Below, piece after piece: positions 34,507 to 42,025 of a stretch of 45,052 nucleotides of DNA (the stretch's first letter is position 1; each line of letters opens with the position of its first letter). Origin of the DNA: an uncultured Prevotellaceae bacterium (GTDB lineage Bacteria; Bacteroidota; Bacteroidia; Bacteroidales; Bacteroidaceae); NCBI GenBank assembly GCA_900315455.1, contig OMZE01000031.1:1-45052 (forward strand), given 5' to 3'. Under the pieces are notes generated by a model, which did no database searches, was not told the DNA's origin, and saw only the letters and a program-made list of their open reading frames with translations. Both the position numbers and the translations under genes were made by a program.

Positions 34507-35898
34507 ATGAAGATAACCAAGATATTGCTTATGTCCATGACTGCCGCCCTTGTGACCAGTTGCGGACTCTACCAGAAATATGAGCGCCCGGAGGTGAACA
34601 CCAAGGGAATCATCCGCGACAACGTGTCGCTCACCGATACCCTGGTGTCGAAGGCCGACGCCGTCACCTTCGGCAATCTGCCGTGGCGCAGCGTGTTCAC
34701 CGACCCCCAACTGCAAATCCTCATCCAGCAGGCCCTCGACAACAACCCCGACCTGCTGAACGCCGCCCTCAACGTGAAGATGGCAGAAGACCAACTCAAG
34801 GTGGCACGGCTGGCATTCCTGCCGCAGTTCACCTTCTCGCCGTCGGGTACCATCGCGTCGTGGGACGGCAATCCCGCCACGAAGACCTACCAGTTGCCCG
34901 TGGCAGCCAGTTGGACCGTTGACCTCTTCGGCAACTTCCTCTCGCAGAAGCGCGCCGCACAGATGCAACTCCTGGGGATAAAAGACTACCAGGTGATGGT
35001 GAAGACCAATCTGGTGGCAGGTGTGGCCAATATGTACTACACCCTCCTCATGCTCGACCGTCAACTCGAGATTCTCGACGACATGACCCAACTCACCAAA
35101 GACACCTGGGACATGATGAAACTGCAGATGGAACTCGGCCGTGCCCGCTCGACGAGCGTGCAGAGTGCCGAGGCCAACTATTACTCGGTGCAGGCACAGG
35201 GGGTGGACATGAGGCGTCAGATACGTGAGACGGAGAACGCCCTCTCGCTCCTCCTCGGGCAGCAGGCCCAGGCCATCTCGCGTGGCAAACTCGAGGACCA
35301 GCACCTGCCCTCGGAGTTCAGCACAGGCATCGGCCTGCAGTTGCTGGCCAATAGGGCCGACGTGCACCATGCCGAGATGTCGCTCGCACAGTGCTTCTAC
35401 GGTGTGGAGACAGCGCGGAGCCGCTTCTATCCCAGCCTGACCATCAATGGCACGGGGTCGTTCACCAACAGCGGTGGCGGCGCCGTTGTCAACCCCGGCA
35501 AGTGGTTGCTCTCGGCAGTGGGAAGTCTGGTGCAGCCCATCTTCATGCGCGGCACACTCACTGCCGGACTGAGGGTGGCAAAGGCCCAGTATGAGCAGGC
35601 TTACAACACCTGGCAGAACACCGTGCTCAAGGCCGGTGCCGAGGTGAGCGACGCCCTGGTGCTCTACAACTCCTCTGCCGAGAAGGCCAAACTCGAGGCC
35701 CATCAGGTGGAAGTGCTGCAGACCAACGTGGAGCACACCAAGATGCTCTTCCAGAATGCTACCAGTTCCTATCTCGAGGTCATCACCGCCCAGCAGTCGC
35801 TGCTCAATGCGCAACTCTCCCGTGTGACCGATGAATTCTACAAAATGCGTGCCGTTGTCAACCTCTACAGCGCCCTTGGCGGCGGTGGGGGCGAGTAA
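34507..35898 (+). CDS. Outer-membrane efflux channel lipoprotein (TolC/OprM-like)
   Basis: The 463-aa product has a lipobox VTSC (Cys19) and two outer-membrane-efflux (OEP) repeats. Visible pieces are LQILIQQALDNNPDLLNAAL, KVARLAFLPQFTFSPSGTIA, NRADVHHAEMSLAQC and TAGLRVAKAQYEQAYNTWQN. The duplicated helical hairpins form the periplasmic tunnel. It ends in a glycine run (GGGGGE). It completes the tripartite efflux operon. Confidence 0.94.
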   Translation: MKITKILLMSMTAALVTSCGLYQKYERPEVNTKGIIRDNVSLTDTLVSKADAVTFGNLPWRSVFTDPQLQILIQQALDNNPDLLNAALNVKMAEDQLKVARLAFLPQFTFSPSGTIASWDGNPATKTYQLPVAASWTVDLFGNFLSQKRAAQMQLLGIKDYQVMVKTNLVAGVANMYYTLLMLDRQLEILDDMTQLTKDTWDMMKLQMELGRARSTSVQSAEANYYSVQAQGVDMRRQIRETENALSLLLGQQAQAISRGKLEDQHLPSEFSTGIGLQLLANRADVHHAEMSLAQCFYGVETARSRFYPSLTINGTGSFTNSGGGAVVNPGKWLLSAVGSLVQPIFMRGTLTAGLRVAKAQYEQAYNTWQNTVLKAGAEVSDALVLYNSSAEKAKLEAHQVEVLQTNVEHTKMLFQNATSSYLEVITAQQSLLNAQLSRVTDEFYKMRAVVNLYSALGGGGGE

Positions 35899-35913
35899 GG
35901 GCATATAGAGTTG

Positions 35914-35984
35914 CTATAGTTTTCTATAGTTTCTATAGTTCCTATAGTCCCTATAGTATCTATAGTTCCTATAGTTCCTATAAA
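35914..35984. repeat. 9-bp-period tandem repeat CTATAGTTC
   Basis: CTATAGT begins at 35914, 35924, 35933, 35942, 35951, 35960 and 35969, with a partial copy at 35978. From 35924 the period is 9 bp. The core CTATAG is self-complementary. It fills the gap between the efflux operon and the LpxA-like gene. Confidence 0.9.
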
Positions 35985-36003
35985 ATTTTTAAAATCACAG
36001 TCT

Positions 36004-36786
36004 ATGCCAAGTGATATAAGTCCAAGAGCCGAAATCGACCCCAGAGCGGTCATCGGCAACAACTGCAAGATTTTCCCCTTCGTCTATATCGAGGGCGATG
36101 TGGTGATCGGCGACAACTGCATCATCTTCCCGTTCACCAGCATCCTCAACGGGTCGCGTATCGGAAACGACAACAAAATCCACCAGGGTGCCGTGATTGG
36201 AGCACTCCCACAGGACTTCGAGTTCAGGGGAGAGAAGAGCGAGTGCGTCATCGGCAACAACAACATCATCCGTGAGAACGTGGTCATCAACCGTGCCACC
36301 CATAATGGGTGCAAGACGGTGATTGGCAGCAACAACTTCCTCATGGAGGGTGCCCATATCTCGCACGACACCAAGGTGGGCAACCACTGCGTGTTCGGCT
36401 ACGGAACGAAGATTGCCGGCGACTGCGAGATAGGCAATGGTGTCATTTTCTCGTCGTCGGTCATTGAGAATGCGGGCACGCGAGTGGGCAACGGCGCAAT
36501 GATTCAGGCAGGCACCACCTTCTCGAAGGATGTGCCGCCATATATCATCGCCGGAGGAGTGCCGGTGAAATACTGCGGGGTGAACACCACCCTGCTGACG
36601 GTGAAGGGCTCGAGCGAGAAGGTGCAGAAGCACATCGCCAATGCCTACCGCCTCATCTTCCACGGCCAGACCTCGGTCTTCGATGCCGTGAACCAGGTGA
36701 AGGAACAGGTGCCCGACAGTGAGGAGATTCAGACACTCATCAACTTCATCAACAGCACCAAGCGCGGAATCATCTCAAAGATTTGA
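36004..36786 (+). CDS. LpxA-like UDP-GlcNAc acyltransferase family protein
   Basis: The 260-aa protein is a left-handed beta-helix of hexapeptide repeats (PRAEIDPRAVIGNNCKIF) with the LpxA C-terminal helical domain (VQKHIANAYRLIFH). LpxA begins lipid A synthesis by adding a hydroxyacyl chain to UDP-GlcNAc. The AHISHD block, which holds His122 and the catalytic His125 of E. coli LpxA, is kept. By my alignment, the positions of His144 and His160 (the HQF motif) read Asp and Asn (AGDCEIGNG, IENAGTRVGNG). It could be a divergent LpxA or a paralogue with another substrate, so I do not assign the symbol. No other lpx gene is adjacent. Confidence 0.8.
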   Translation: MPSDISPRAEIDPRAVIGNNCKIFPFVYIEGDVVIGDNCIIFPFTSILNGSRIGNDNKIHQGAVIGALPQDFEFRGEKSECVIGNNNIIRENVVINRATHNGCKTVIGSNNFLMEGAHISHDTKVGNHCVFGYGTKIAGDCEIGNGVIFSSSVIENAGTRVGNGAMIQAGTTFSKDVPPYIIAGGVPVKYCGVNTTLLTVKGSSEKVQKHIANAYRLIFHGQTSVFDAVNQVKEQVPDSEEIQTLINFINSTKRGIISKI

Positions 36787-36803
36787 TTTCAGAAACTGAT
36801 AAG

Positions 36804-36841
36804 AAAACGCAGGAGCATCAGTCGTGCTCCTGCGTTTTTTT
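36804..36841 (+). terminator. Intrinsic terminator after the LpxA-like gene
   Basis: AAAACGCAGGAGCA (36804-36817) pairs with TGCTCCTGCGTTTT (36825-36838) around TCAGTCG and runs into a stretch of T. Confidence 0.9.
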
Positions 36842-36894
36842 GGGTTGAACATGCCTGCTCGATGTTTGATTCCGCAGTCTTAAATCTTGAGCCT

Positions 36895-36929
36895 TTTGTT
36901 CCTTTATCCACAAAAAATGCCTATATTTG
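36895..36929 (+). promoter_or_regulatory. Promoter of the GH43 gene
   Basis: TATATTTG lies at 36922-36929, 30 nt before the ATG at 36960. A TTTG at 36895-36898 is present but the 23-nt spacer is longer than usual. Confidence 0.55.
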
Positions 36930-36959
36930 CAGCGAAATTAATCCTGAGACAAATCAAAC

Positions 36960-39095
36960 ATGCGAAAAATCCTTTTTTTAGGTGCCATCTTATCGGTAAT
37001 GGCCCTCTGTGCCCATGCACAAAACACCTCATGGACTGCCGACAATGGCAACGGTACGTTCACCAACCCCCTGTTCTACGATGAGTTCAGCGACCCCGAC
37101 ATCCTGCGGGTGGGCGACGACTACTACCTGGCAGGCACCACCATGCATACCGTTCCCGGACTGGTTATCCTCCACTCCAAAGACCTCGTCAACTGGGAGA
37201 ACATCGCCTATTGCTTCGACCGCTTCGACTTCACCGACGACCGTTTCGCGCTGAAGAACCATGAGGAGATTTACGGGCAGGGCATCTGGGCACCATGTAT
37301 CCGCTATGCCAACGGACAGTTCTATGTCTTCTCCAACGTCAACGGCAAGGGACTGCAATGCTATACCGCCAGCGATATCCGCGGTCCGTGGCAGCATCAC
37401 AACATGAAGGGAAACATCTACGACCTGGGCGTGCTCTTCGACGACGACGGGAAGGTGTATGCCATTCATGGTTACGGAACGGTGAAATGCACCGAACTCT
37501 ATCCCGACATGAGCGGTCCGAAAGAAGAGACCGAGCGCGTCATCATCCCCGAGGGCAACGGGGTGGGGGAGGGCCACCATATCTATAAGATAGACGGGAT
37601 GTACTATCTCATCTCTACCGACTACCGGCCCAACGGGCGCACGCTCTGTTCACGGTCGAAGAGCATCTGGGGACCCTACGAGACCCGCGTCATCACCGCC
37701 GATGAAACCTATGGCTACCATGCCGCCTCGCTCACCCAGGTGCCACAAGGAGAGACCTACCGCATAGGACAGGACGGCACGAAATTCGGACTCGGTCCGT
37801 TGGATAAGGACGCCACGGCATGCACCAATGCCCATCAGGGCGGCATCGTGCAGGCTGCCGACGGTTCGTGGTGGGCCCTCTTCATGCAAGACTTCCACTC
37901 CATAGGGCGCACGGTGTGCCTGATGCCGATGACATGGGTCGATGGCTGGCCTATGGTGGGACTGGAAGGCAACCTCGGCCGGGCACCACGCACATGGTAC
38001 AAGCCCGATGCCACCCGAACCTGCTATGGCTCCTCCTGGAGTCTATACAGCAAAGGCGGGCCACAGCCCATCAGCGCACCCTATGTGCGCAGCGAGAACT
38101 TCGACGGGAAAGCCCTCGGCCGTGTATGGCAGTGGAACCACAACCCCGACGACAAGATGTGGAGTCTCAAAGGAGGGAAACTCAGGCTGAACACCATGCC
38201 AGCCGAACAACTGATGTGGGCGCGCAACACGCTGACACAGCGTGTGATAGGTCCGAAGTCGGTTGCTACGGTAGAACTCTATGTGAAGGGGATGAAAGAC
38301 GGCGACGTGGCAGGACTGGGCAATATCAACGTGCCCTGCTCATGGATAGGCATCGTGAAGACGGGCAAGGGCATCACGCTGCGGTGTTTCGAGCAACTCT
38401 CCAACGATACCGTCGACCAGTCTGTGACGCTGCCGCAAGGCAAGATATGGCTCAGGTGTATGGGCGACTACGACAACGACCAGGCACAGTATGCCTACTC
38501 CACCGATGGGGTGAATTTCCAAACGCTGGGGCGTATGATGCCCCTCAGTTACCAACTGCTCTCCTTCCAGGGCTCGCGCCACGCCCTCTTCGCCTTCAAC
38601 AAAAACGGGAGGAACGGCGGTTTTGCAGAATTCGACAACTTCACCGTCGATGAGCCTTGTGCCGACCGCAGCCAGAATATCCCCTACGGCAAGACGTTCC
38701 GCATCATCAACAAAGCCACGGGGAATCCCGCTATAGCACTCAAGCACGGCCTGCTCCACGACACCCATCCCGGCGACATGAGTGAAGAGACGAAATACAT
38801 TATCGACGACCGGGGCTGCGGCATCGTGTCGCTGCAATGTGCCGACGGGCGATACGTCAAGGTGTTTGGCGAGGGATTGCCCGGCGACGTGCGTTTCACC
38901 ACCGACATCATGGAGGCAGAGACCTTCCTGTGGCAAGACTATCTCGACCACGACTTCATGCTCCTATCGTTGCGCAACCACCGCTACATCGGGAAGAGTC
39001 CCACGACGGGAAGCCCTTACTCCATGGACTTCACGGGTGCCGACCCCGCCCGCCGCAATGGTGCCGTGCTTCACTGGGAGGAAGTGAAACCATAA
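36960..39095 (+). CDS. Secreted glycoside hydrolase family 43 protein
   Basis: The 711-aa protein has a signal peptide (cleavage after AHAQ). The five-bladed propeller domain spans about 30-345 and shows the three expected acidic residues: Asp45 in FSDPDILRVGDDYYLAGTT, Asp155 in YDLGVLFDDDGKVYAIHGYG and Glu204 in GVGEGHHIYKIDGMYYL. A concanavalin-like module (about 375-560) follows, as in beta-xylosidases. A further C-terminal domain (about 565-711, YGKTFRIINKATGNPAIALK) looks like a beta-trefoil. Likely substrates are xylan or arabinan side chains. No SusC/SusD pair is nearby, so it is not in an evident polysaccharide-utilisation locus. Confidence 0.9.
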   Translation: MRKILFLGAILSVMALCAHAQNTSWTADNGNGTFTNPLFYDEFSDPDILRVGDDYYLAGTTMHTVPGLVILHSKDLVNWENIAYCFDRFDFTDDRFALKNHEEIYGQGIWAPCIRYANGQFYVFSNVNGKGLQCYTASDIRGPWQHHNMKGNIYDLGVLFDDDGKVYAIHGYGTVKCTELYPDMSGPKEETERVIIPEGNGVGEGHHIYKIDGMYYLISTDYRPNGRTLCSRSKSIWGPYETRVITADETYGYHAASLTQVPQGETYRIGQDGTKFGLGPLDKDATACTNAHQGGIVQAADGSWWALFMQDFHSIGRTVCLMPMTWVDGWPMVGLEGNLGRAPRTWYKPDATRTCYGSSWSLYSKGGPQPISAPYVRSENFDGKALGRVWQWNHNPDDKMWSLKGGKLRLNTMPAEQLMWARNTLTQRVIGPKSVATVELYVKGMKDGDVAGLGNINVPCSWIGIVKTGKGITLRCFEQLSNDTVDQSVTLPQGKIWLRCMGDYDNDQAQYAYSTDGVNFQTLGRMMPLSYQLLSFQGSRHALFAFNKNGRNGGFAEFDNFTVDEPCADRSQNIPYGKTFRIINKATGNPAIALKHGLLHDTHPGDMSEETKYIIDDRGCGIVSLQCADGRYVKVFGEGLPGDVRFTTDIMEAETFLWQDYLDHDFMLLSLRNHRYIGKSPTTGSPYSMDFTGADPARRNGAVLHWEEVKP

Positions 39096-39132
39096 GACAA
39101 AGAAAGAGCGCATCTAGCGCTCTTTCTTTGTC
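39096..39132 (+). terminator. Hairpin terminator after the GH43 gene
   Basis: GACAAAGAAAGAGCGC (39096-39111) and GCGCTCTTTCTTTGTC (39117-39132) form a perfect 16-bp stem around ATCTA, starting directly after the stop codon. No T run follows the stem. Confidence 0.75.
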
Positions 39133-39185
39133 TCAAATAGTTGGCCCTTTTTCAAAGTGGCGGTATGAAGTCTTTTTCGGATTAA

Positions 39186-39257
39186 AATCCTGATATTCAC
39201 CGCGTCGGGATTGCAAATCCCGACGAACATTACGAACATTACTCCGTTTATAGATTC
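39186..39257. repeat. 72-bp REP-like repeat, copy A
   Basis: The hairpin CGTCGGGATT-GCA-AATCCCGACG (39203-39225) is followed by GAACATTACGAACATTACTC and ends in TAGATTC. A second 72-bp copy lies at 39352-39423, differing at only a handful of positions. Confidence 0.85.
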
Positions 39258-39279
39258 GCTGAACAACCACCCTCGTTCG

Positions 39280-39336
39280 GTCGTTCGGGCGGATTTGCAA
39301 TCCGCCCGGACTGAGTATAAGCATTTGCAATGCGCC
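39280..39336. repeat. REP-like hairpin element, copy 2
   Basis: CGGGCGGATT (39286-39295), loop TGC and AATCCGCCCG (39299-39308) are followed by CTGAGTATAAGCATTTGCAA and TGCGC. It matches the element at 2500-2553 apart from paired changes in the arms. Confidence 0.8.
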
Positions 39337-39351
39337 TTATTTCGGATTACA

Positions 39352-39423
39352 AATCCTTATATTCACTGCGTCGGGATTGCAAATCCCGACGAACATTGCG
39401 AACATTACTTCGTTTTTAGATTC
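39352..39423. repeat. 72-bp REP-like repeat, copy B
   Basis: Same structure as 39186-39257, with identical hairpin arms at 39369-39378 and 39382-39391. The 39133-39540 gap contains these three elements and the sigma-factor promoter; no gene was seen. Confidence 0.85.
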
Positions 39424-39472
39424 TCAGAATACTTACACTGTTCATCCCTTTTTTGTTTTACAGCAAAAAAAA

Positions 39473-39503
39473 TTGTTCTTTCTTGTAGTTTTTCCTATTT
39501 TTG
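39473..39503 (+). promoter_or_regulatory. Promoter of the ECF sigma factor gene
   Basis: TTG at 39473-39475, a 20-nt spacer and TATTTTTG at 39496-39503 fit the housekeeping promoter, so transcription by the main sigma factor is likely rather than autoregulation alone. Confidence 0.6.
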
Positions 39504-39540
39504 TGCGTCAAACGGGTAAAATCATCTGAACAGAACGACA

Positions 39541-40011
39541 ATGACAACAAAAGAAAAACAGTTTGCGCAAACCATCAATGACAACAAGAGCACCATTTAC
39601 ACCGTGTGCTACATGTTCTCAAAAGATGCCGACGAGGTGAACGACCTGTTCCAGGAATCCCTTGTCAACCTCTGGCGGGGATTCGACGGGTTCGAGAACC
39701 GCAGCGACATCAAGACGTGGATTTACCGCGTGGCCCTCAACACCTGTATCTCTCAAGACCGGAAGAAGAAACGGTCACCGTCGGTCGCCCTCACCATGGA
39801 CATCAACCTCTTCGAGGACCGCGACACCGACACCCAGCAAGTGGACCTGCTCCACCAGCGAATCTCACGCCTGAAACCCTTCGACAGGGCCATCGTGTTG
39901 CTCTGGCTCGAGAACCTTTCCTACGAGGAAATCGGACAGATTGTAGGTATCTCGACGAAGAATGTCAGCGTCCGACTGTTCAGGATTAAAGAACAATTGA
40001 AACAAATGTAA
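39541..40011 (+). CDS. ECF-family RNA polymerase sigma factor
   Basis: The 156-aa protein has sigma region 2 at about 15-80 (ADEVNDLFQESLVNLWRGFD, then RSDIKTWIYRVALNTC) and region 4 at about 100-156 (LSYEEIGQIVGISTKNVSVR). It lacks regions 1 and 3, as expected for ECF factors. It would direct transcription of a stress or surface regulon. The gene 22 nt downstream encodes a membrane protein that may be its cognate partner. Confidence 0.93.
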   Translation: MTTKEKQFAQTINDNKSTIYTVCYMFSKDADEVNDLFQESLVNLWRGFDGFENRSDIKTWIYRVALNTCISQDRKKKRSPSVALTMDINLFEDRDTDTQQVDLLHQRISRLKPFDRAIVLLWLENLSYEEIGQIVGISTKNVSVRLFRIKEQLKQM

Positions 40012-40033
40012 AACCATTAAAACCCGTAAACAA

Positions 40034-40609
40034 ATGAACAACGAATTTGAAGAAATGCGCCAGCAGATGAACATCCTGAAGGAAAAACTCCAGCAACAGG
40101 ACATCGTCAACGAGAAAGTGATGCGTCGCACCATGAAGCGTAACGTCTCTGGCATCAACCGCCGATATACTTTCGTCAGCATCCTCTGCATCCTGATGAT
40201 ACCCTACTCCTATTGGGCTTTCGTGTCGCTCACCGGCATGTCCATCTACTTCTGGGCTGCCACCAGCGTGTTTATGCTCCTCTGCTTCGGCTATACAGTG
40301 TATAACGGCAGGCACCTCAACAGCCGTCTTATGGGGAAAGACCTGTTGAAGGCACGGTCGGAGTTGGCCAATGCCAAGAAACTCGACCGCGACTGGCTGA
40401 AAATCGGCATCCCCATCTGTATCCTCTGGCTCGGTTTCCTGGGTTATGAACTTTATCAACTCGGTCTTGGCGACCACTTCATACCCACAGTCATCTTGTT
40501 GGCTGTTTGCGCCCTCGCCGGTGCCGCCGTCGGACTGAAGATTCACTTCAAGAACCAAGACGAATACGCAGAAATCATCGACGAGATAGATGACTTCACC
40601 AAGCAGTAA
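40034..40609 (+). CDS. Membrane protein linked to the ECF sigma factor
   Basis: The 191-aa product begins with a charged helical segment (MNNEFEEMRQQMNILKEKLQ), about 45 residues long. Four probable membrane helices follow in two pairs (about 47-90 and 130-172), and the C-terminus is acidic (DEYAEIIDEIDDFTKQ). Position after the sigma gene and the cytosolic N-terminal helix suggest an anti-sigma or sensor role. No ZAS Cys-His motif is present, so this is an inference from context. A strong terminator follows. Confidence 0.75.
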   Translation: MNNEFEEMRQQMNILKEKLQQQDIVNEKVMRRTMKRNVSGINRRYTFVSILCILMIPYSYWAFVSLTGMSIYFWAATSVFMLLCFGYTVYNGRHLNSRLMGKDLLKARSELANAKKLDRDWLKIGIPICILWLGFLGYELYQLGLGDHFIPTVILLAVCALAGAAVGLKIHFKNQDEYAEIIDEIDDFTKQ

Positions 40610-40610
40610 C

Positions 40611-40643
40611 AAAGAAAGGGCGGCCAAACCGCCCTTTCTTTTT
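40611..40643 (+). terminator. Terminator of the sigma factor operon
   Basis: AAAGAAAGGGCGG (40611-40623) pairs with CCGCCCTTTCTTT (40629-40641) around CCAAA and ends in a T run. The tail overlaps the next promoter. Confidence 0.9.
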
Positions 40644-40671
40644 GAATATTCAGAATAAAACACTATCTTTG
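40641..40671 (+). promoter_or_regulatory. Promoter of the SH3-like protein gene
   Basis: TTTG at 40641-40644, a 19-nt spacer and TATCTTTG at 40664-40671 match the Bacteroidota consensus, with a leader of about 65 nt to the ATG at 40741. Confidence 0.7.
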
Positions 40672-40740
40672 CACAGAAGTCTTGATAAAGGTCCAAAAGG
40701 GTTTCAGAGACATTGCTATCAACTAATAACAACAGACAAT

Positions 40741-41193
40741 ATGAAAAGAATTCTCTTTGTAATGATTGCTTTCCTGGGCATGCTCACCGTCAATGCCCAG
40801 AACAACAGTTTGAAGGTGGTGGTGACTGCCGACGGTGATCTGGTGGGCAGGTATGTGCGCCAGACCTCTACGACCTATATCGCCAATCCCTTGGACTGGG
40901 AGGTGGAAGTGTCGAAGAAAGACCATCGTGTGGAAATATGGACTCCTGAGAAGGGCAAGGGCTTCGTCGTGAGGCGCGATGGCGTGACGGGCAACCTCAA
41001 TGTCAGGAAAGGCCCTTCCACCCGCTATGCCGTGGTGTGTCAGATTACCGAGGAGGACAGCAATAAAGACTACCCCGAAAATTCTTTCCAATGCCTCGGC
41101 AAGGTGAAGGGCTGGTATAAAATCAGCATCAAGGGAAAGGTGGGCTACATCCGCCAGGACCTCGTGGAATGGGCAGCCTATTACGCCGATTAG
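40741..41193 (+). CDS. Secreted protein with an SH3-like domain
   Basis: The start at MKRILFVMIAFLGMLTVNAQ gives a signal peptide and excludes an upstream extension that crosses the promoter. The 150-aa product has an N-terminal beta region of about 60 residues. A bacterial SH3 domain follows at about 80-145: TGNLNVRKGPSTRYAVVCQI, then GWYKISIKGKVGYIRQD. Such domains bind peptidoglycan or proteins in the envelope. No catalytic domain is attached, so it is probably a binding or scaffold protein. Confidence 0.85.
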   Translation: MKRILFVMIAFLGMLTVNAQNNSLKVVVTADGDLVGRYVRQTSTTYIANPLDWEVEVSKKDHRVEIWTPEKGKGFVVRRDGVTGNLNVRKGPSTRYAVVCQITEEDSNKDYPENSFQCLGKVKGWYKISIKGKVGYIRQDLVEWAAYYAD

Positions 41194-41225
41194 AGACTGT
41201 ACAAACCTAAGGGTCTTCTGAGACT

Positions 41226-41909
41226 TTATTCGGTTTTCCCCCTCTTCAGCGCCTCCTCCAGTTCTTTGATGATGGGGCGCTGTCGCATTTGTGGCGGCAT
41301 GCTGTTGATGAGCGCAAGACGCTGTTCGTCGGTGATGCCGTTGTTGTCGGTGGTGAGCAGGAACCCCAGTTCGTTGTCGATATTCTCCTGTGCCGTCTTG
41401 AGAATATGTCGGGTGAGCCGTTCATAACTCGCCTGCAGCACGCGCTCCACCTCCTGTTGCTCGGCCTCCGTCGGCGTGGCACCCGGTTCGTGGCTCATCG
41501 TCTCCGAGAGCAGTTCTATCTCTTTCTGAAAGGCGAAGGCGGAGTCGTTGAGCGTCTGCAGGGCATCGTTCACCTTCGTCCCCGACACCCTTGATGCTCC
41601 CGGCACCGGCGACAGTTTCACTGTTATCGTAGTGGGCTCAAGGAAGAACGCCTGTGCCACCGCCATGTCTTTGGCGCTGTAGACGAAGCACATCGTCATG
41701 CTGTCTACCTGTCCGGTAAGTTCGAAATGGCCGTCTCTCACCACCGTACTCACCTGTGGCTTTCCCTCTACGGGGTCGGTGGTGAGGTGTATGGTGTCGC
41801 CGTCGGCGAATCCCTCCGCTGTTCCCGCTATCTTATACGTATCCGACTGACATGCCGCAAACAATATTGTCGCGGCAGCCAGTCGGATAGTCGTTATAGC
41901 CGAAGGCAA
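41226..41909 (-). CDS. DUF4369-type lipoprotein without a thioredoxin domain
   Basis: The mature sequence is a lipoprotein with lipobox FAAC, followed by a DUF4369-type beta domain (YKIAGTAEGFADGDTIHLTT, then VVRDGHFELTGQVDS) and a helical C-terminal half. DUF4369 usually precedes a TlpA-like thioredoxin domain; here that domain and its CxxC are absent. There is no ATG: an in-frame TAA lies just upstream, and candidate starts are TTG codons at 41924 and 41909. The shorter one gives MPSAITTIRLAAATILFAAC. A CTTAAAT tandem repeat abuts and enters the 5' end. The gene may be real with an unusual start, or damaged. Confidence 0.65.
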   Translation of the reverse strand: MPSAITTIRLAAATILFAACQSDTYKIAGTAEGFADGDTIHLTTDPVEGKPQVSTVVRDGHFELTGQVDSMTMCFVYSAKDMAVAQAFFLEPTTITVKLSPVPGASRVSGTKVNDALQTLNDSAFAFQKEIELLSETMSHEPGATPTEAEQQEVERVLQASYERLTRHILKTAQENIDNELGFLLTTDNNGITDEQRLALINSMPPQMRQRPIIKELEEALKRGKTE

Positions 41910-41912
41910 AAC

Positions 41913-41947
41913 CTTAAACCTCAAATCTTAAATCTTAAATCTTAAAT
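41913..41947. repeat. Heptamer tandem repeat CTTAAAT
   Basis: Five 7-nt units follow one another: CTTAAAC, CTCAAAT and three CTTAAAT. An isolated copy covers the prs stop codon near 42025. Small hairpins lie between them, such as GAAAGT-CT-ACTTTC (41970-41983) and GGCC-GAA-GGCC (42010-42020). Confidence 0.8.
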
Positions 41948-42025
41948 GTCGTGCAAGCCGCATGCAGACGAAAGTCTACTTTCAGTATGCTGAGGCGCCG
42001 CCGACATTCGGCCGAAGGCCAAATC

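Noticed and set aside
34483-35904. Long minus-strand frame opposite the outer-membrane channel gene
   Set aside because: Antisense shadow with no protein-like features; the TolC-like gene on the other strand is clear.
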